NCBI RefSeq assembly: GCF_015159745.1 | Contig: NZ_JADDOJ010000037.1 | Location: 1-37,135 of the forward strand | DNA length: 37,135 bases | Direction of reading: 5' to 3' | Source of the DNA: Ramlibacter aquaticus | Lineage (GTDB): Bacteria; Pseudomonadota; Gammaproteobacteria; Burkholderiales; Burkholderiaceae_C | In this document: piece after piece, positions 34,225 through 37,135 of the stretch | How the letters are laid out: every line of letters begins with the position of its first letter | Numbering within the stretch: position 1 is the stretch's first letter | Translations under genes and position numbers: made by a program | The notes under the pieces: model-generated | The model's input: only the letters and a program-made list of their open reading frames with translations | The model's database searches: none | What the model was told of the DNA's origin: nothing

Positions 34225-34608
34225 ATGACCCGGCGCCTGGCCTGGTTCGTCGCCGTCGGCTGCGCGGCCGCCGCCACGCATTTCCTCGTCGTGCTGGCGC
34301 TGGTGTCCCTGCTGGGGGCGGCACCGCTGGCGGCCAACGTCCTGGGCTGGCTGGTCGCCTTCACGGTGTCCTTCGCCGGCCACTGGAACCTGACCTTCCG
34401 CGCTTCGGGCGCGCCGCTGGCACAGGCCGCGGGCCGGTTCTTCCTGGTCTCCGCGGCGGGCTTCGGGGCCAACGAGCTGGCGTATGCGCTGCTGCTGCGG
34501 CTGGGCGGGCTGCGGTACGACGTGGCGCTGGCGCTGGTGCTCGTCGGCGTGGCCGTCATGACCTGGCTCCTGAGCTCGCGCTGGGCGTTCCGGGGCAGGC
34601 GGGCGTAG
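34225..34608 (+). CDS. GtrA-family small membrane protein (putative flippase)
   Basis: A 127-residue protein with four predicted membrane helices matching the GtrA fold: WFVAVGCAAAATHFLVVLAL, NVLGWLVAFTVSFAGHWNLTFR, ARFFLVSAAGFGANEL-like third helix, and ALVLVGVAVMTWLLSSRWAFR. The F-x-x-NxxWTF-like (GHWNLTFR) and WAFR motifs are typical. GtrA proteins are thought to move undecaprenyl-phosphate sugars across the inner membrane. It lies on the opposite strand from its presumed partners. Its start is 20 bases from the deacetylase start and its end overlaps the 3' end of the ArnT-like gene by 53 bases. Confidence 0.9.
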   Translation: MTRRLAWFVAVGCAAAATHFLVVLALVSLLGAAPLAANVLGWLVAFTVSFAGHWNLTFRASGAPLAQAAGRFFLVSAAGFGANELAYALLLRLGGLRYDVALALVLVGVAVMTWLLSSRWAFRGRRA

Positions 34609-36112
34609 CGGCGCCGGGATCCAGGCGCCACAGCGTGAGCCCGTTCTTCTCGTCCACGCGGGTGGACGCGCGCAGCCAGGCAAATACGCGCGGCGCCTCG
34701 GACCCGGCGAACACCCACAGGCGCGGCCGCGGCGTGCCGCAGGCCAGGGCGTCCAGCTGACCGGCGGTGAACAGCTCCCGCTGATCGGGCTGGAACTGCG
34801 CGGCATCCCCCAGCTCCTTGCGCCAGTTGTCGCGGCTTTGCACCACGGCGGGGGTCCAGTCGTCCACCACGATCACGGGCTCGCGCAGCGCCGCGTAGAA
34901 GGAGACCGCGAAGTGGTAATCCCAGATGAACACGACCCGGTCGCCCGGTTGCATCTGCTGACGCAGTTCGAGGGCGAGGTCGCGTTGCCGGGTGTCCGCC
35001 GCCAGGGTGATCCAGACGCAGGCGACCAGGCCGATCGCGCCCGCCAGCAGGGCCGTGCCGCGCAGCCAGCGGCCCGTGGCCGGTGAGCGGCGCAGCCGCT
35101 GCAGCGCGGCGTCGGCCATCAGCAGGGCCAGCGGTGCGGCGACGGGGAAGATGTAGCCCACCAGCTTGGAGCGCGGCAGCGAGAAGAACAGGGTGATCGC
35201 GAGCACCCAGACGCCCAGCAGCAACCGCTGCGCCAGGAGGCCGTCGGCGCGCCAGAAGTCGCGTCGCGCCAGGCCGGCCACCCACGGCGTCCAGGGCAGC
35301 AGCAGCAGCGCCAGCACGACCGGGTAGAACCAGAACGCGTGCGCGTTGTTGAAGCCGGTGCCGGTGAAGCGCTGGAAGTGCTGCACGATGAAGAAGTAGT
35401 GCAGGAAGGCCGGGAAGCGCTCCTGCATGAGCACGAACCAGGGCCCGGCGACCGCCAGGAACACCAGCGCACCCCGCCACGAGAGAAGCACCAGCAGCCC
35501 GCGCGGCCTGCGCACCAGGGCCAGCCAGCCCACCAGCACCAGGAAAGGCAGCACCGCGCCGATCAGGCCCTTGGCCAGCACGCCCAGGGCGGCGAACAGC
35601 CACGCGCCCAGCACGGCCCCGTTGCGGCCCGCGCCCTCGGGCGCCAGCACGGCATGGGCCGCCGAGAAGATCGTGGCCGTGATGCAGCCCGCGACCAGCA
35701 TGTCCAGGTTGGCGTACTGCGCGCCGAAGTACGAGAGCGGGGCGGTCGCGAACACCAGCAAGGACGTGCGCGCCACGCCCTCGCCGAACCAGCGGCGTGC
35801 GAAGAGGAACAGGGACGCCGCGGCCAGCGCGGCGCCCAGGAAGGGCGCCAGGCGCGCCGCCCACTCGTGCAGCCCGAACACGGACAGGGAGGCGGCGGTG
35901 ATCCAGTAAAACAGGGGCGGCTTGTGGAAGTAGGGCAAGCCGTCCAGGGTGGGGGTCAGCCACTGCCCGGTGCGCACCATCTCCCAGGCCACGCCCGAGT
36001 AACGGCCTTCGTCAGGCAGGGCGAGCGGGCGCACCCAGATCGTCAGGGCCAGCCAGGCGAGGCAGGCCAGCAGCGGGCCCCAGGCCCGCAGGGTGTTGCG
36101 TGCGCCGTTCAC
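34556..36112 (-). CDS. ArnT-like GT39-family lipid-linked sugar transferase
   Basis: A 518-residue integral membrane glycosyltransferase of the ArnT/PMT type, which moves a sugar from undecaprenyl phosphate onto lipid A or another acceptor in the periplasm. The first periplasmic loop carries Asp34-Glu35 in LPDEGRYSGVAWEM and then LPYFHKPPLFYWIT, the conserved ArnT donor-site region. About a dozen hydrophobic helices follow, then a soluble C-terminal domain (from about residue 370). The start is GTG 36112, overlapping the GT2 stop (GTGA). The donor sugar is not decided; the adjacent deacetylase suggests hexosamine rather than aminoarabinose. Confidence 0.92.
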   Translation of the reverse strand: MNGARNTLRAWGPLLACLAWLALTIWVRPLALPDEGRYSGVAWEMVRTGQWLTPTLDGLPYFHKPPLFYWITAASLSVFGLHEWAARLAPFLGAALAAASLFLFARRWFGEGVARTSLLVFATAPLSYFGAQYANLDMLVAGCITATIFSAAHAVLAPEGAGRNGAVLGAWLFAALGVLAKGLIGAVLPFLVLVGWLALVRRPRGLLVLLSWRGALVFLAVAGPWFVLMQERFPAFLHYFFIVQHFQRFTGTGFNNAHAFWFYPVVLALLLLPWTPWVAGLARRDFWRADGLLAQRLLLGVWVLAITLFFSLPRSKLVGYIFPVAAPLALLMADAALQRLRRSPATGRWLRGTALLAGAIGLVACVWITLAADTRQRDLALELRQQMQPGDRVVFIWDYHFAVSFYAALREPVIVVDDWTPAVVQSRDNWRKELGDAAQFQPDQRELFTAGQLDALACGTPRPRLWVFAGSEAPRVFAWLRASTRVDEKNGLTLWRLDPGAATPACPGTPSASSGARS

Positions 36113-37131
36113 GGTTCGCGACGACCCAGGCCGCGCCCCAGCGCGCGATGCACCACGTAGAGCGGGCGCCCCTTCACTTCCTCGAAGATGCGGCCCACGT
36201 ATTCGCCGATGATGCCGAGGAAGACCATCTGCAGCCCCAGGAACAGCATCAGCGTGACCACGATGGTGGTCCAGCCCGAGACCTCGTTGCCCCAGAGGAG
36301 GTACTGGATGATGAGGAAGCCGCCGTAGAGGAAGCCGACCAGGGCCACCAGCAGGCCGACCACGCTCACGATGCGCAAGGGCCAGGTGGTGAAGGAGGTG
36401 AGGCCGGCCAGCGAGAGGTTCAGCAGGCGCTTGAAGCTGAAGCTGCTGCGGCCATGCACCCGCGCCTCCGGCACGTAGGGCAGGGGCACGGCCCGGAAGC
36501 CGACCCAGGCGTACAGGCCCTTCATGAAGCGGTTGCGCTCGGGCAGCTGGAGCAGCGCGTCGACGGCACCGCGGTCCATGAGCCGGAAATCGCCGGCGCC
36601 CTCGGGCACCTCGAAGCGGTCGAAGGCGTTGAGAAGGCGGTAGAACACGCCGGTCCCCACGCGCTTGACCCAGGCCTCGTCGTCGCGGTGGCTGCGAACC
36701 GCATACACCACGTCGGCGCCCTCGCGCCAGTGGGCCAGCATGGGCTCGATGAGCGAAGGCGGGTGCTGCAGGTCGGCGTCCATGATGACCACCACCTCGC
36801 CGGCGGCCGCTTCCAGCCCGGCGGTGATGGCGGCCTCCTTGCCGAAGTTGCGCGAGAGCACCCGCCCGACGAAGCCCGGCTGGCGCGCCCAGCGCGCGAT
36901 CACGGCGGCCGTCGCGTCGCGGCTGCCGTCGTCCACCAGCACCACCTCCCAGGCCCGCGAGAGCGTGGGCAGCAATTCAGCCAGGCGCGGCAGCAGCAGT
37001 TCCAGGTTCTGCGCCTCGTTGTGGCAGGGGATCACGCACGACAGGGTGGGCGTGCCCCGCTCGGGAAGCAGCCCGTCCTCGCCCGGCAACGGCACGTGCG
37101 GGTCGGTACTGCGGGGCGGGTTCTGGGTCAT
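36109..37131 (-). CDS. GT2 polyprenyl-phosphate sugar transferase (ArnC/GtrB/Dpm-like)
   Basis: A complete 340-residue GT2 enzyme that attaches a sugar to undecaprenyl phosphate on the cytosolic face. The nucleotide-binding motifs are LSCVIPCHNEA (near residue 31), VLVDDGS with Asp67-Asp68, and the metal-binding MDADLQHP (Asp118/Asp120). GAGDFRLMDR resembles the acceptor loop of DPM1-type enzymes. Two C-terminal membrane helices (IVSVVGLLVALVGFLYGGFLI; TTIVVTLMLFLGLQMVFLGII) match the GtrB/ArnC class. It leads the leftward operon with the ArnT-like gene. Four bases remain to the window edge, so upstream partners or a promoter cannot be seen. Confidence 0.94.
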   Translation of the reverse strand: MTQNPPRSTDPHVPLPGEDGLLPERGTPTLSCVIPCHNEAQNLELLLPRLAELLPTLSRAWEVVLVDDGSRDATAAVIARWARQPGFVGRVLSRNFGKEAAITAGLEAAAGEVVVIMDADLQHPPSLIEPMLAHWREGADVVYAVRSHRDDEAWVKRVGTGVFYRLLNAFDRFEVPEGAGDFRLMDRGAVDALLQLPERNRFMKGLYAWVGFRAVPLPYVPEARVHGRSSFSFKRLLNLSLAGLTSFTTWPLRIVSVVGLLVALVGFLYGGFLIIQYLLWGNEVSGWTTIVVTLMLFLGLQMVFLGIIGEYVGRIFEEVKGRPLYVVHRALGRGLGRREP

Positions 37132-37135
37132 GGAT

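Overview
The window is high-GC DNA in a dense, conventional bacterial layout. It most likely comes from a betaproteobacterium of the order Burkholderiales, probably family Comamonadaceae (Ramlibacter/Variovorax-like). This is inferred from the gene mix: a Bug-type tricarboxylate-transporter binding protein, an IclR-type regulator next to pobA, the sbp-cysTWA sulfate operon, CysB beside a CbiX-type chelatase and lptGF, a phasin-like protein, and a GT2/GT39/GtrA/ChbG sugar-modification locus. No insertion sequence, phage gene, CRISPR array, rRNA or replication origin was seen. No stretch over 300 bases lacks a gene; the largest gaps are 22003-22272 (a terminator plus a leader) and 31049-31324 (nothing recognised).

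Layout. 1-884: end of a Bug-family periplasmic receptor. 924-2977: pobA (4-hydroxybenzoate 3-monooxygenase) divergent from an IclR regulator, with palindromic operator candidates between them. 3092-6972: complete sulfate ABC importer operon sbp-cysT-cysW-cysA, the last three genes joined by 4-base overlaps. 7016-9366: dsbB, a VOC-fold protein and argA. 9461-13393: hrpA RNA helicase, followed by a 52-residue DUF3309-type membrane peptide. 13676-18403, leftward: a PLP aminotransferase, cysB, a CbiX-type chelatase, lptG and lptF, with overlaps at three of the four junctions. 18436-20751: pepA, holC and a Pro/Ala-rich protein. 20869-22002: a lone LivK-type binding protein with a textbook terminator.

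22273-30935 is the most unusual region. The first gene encodes a soluble-looking hybrid histidine kinase of about 2196 residues. Its N-terminal half is a poly-HAMP rod that includes nine near-identical 276-bp (92-residue) tandem units, followed by GAF, coiled coil, HisKA, HATPase and three receiver domains, the middle one degenerate. A second hybrid kinase (REC-GAF-HisKA-HATPase-REC) overlaps its stop codon by one base. A tRNA-Ser(GGA) gene follows immediately.

31325-33303 holds a phasin-like protein and an MgtC/DUF4010-type membrane protein. 33380-37131 holds a ChbG/YdjC deacetylase, a GtrA-type small membrane protein, an ArnT-like GT39 transferase and an ArnC/Dpm-like GT2. Together these four match the parts list of a lipid A hexosamine-modification system of the Bordetella Lgm or Francisella NaxD/FlmK kind.

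Functional threads: sulfur supply (importer, CysB, and a chelatase that could serve siroheme), envelope building and modification (LptF/LptG, DsbB, the ArnT-like locus), aromatic catabolism (PobA), and a large cytosolic phosphorelay with no obvious output gene nearby.
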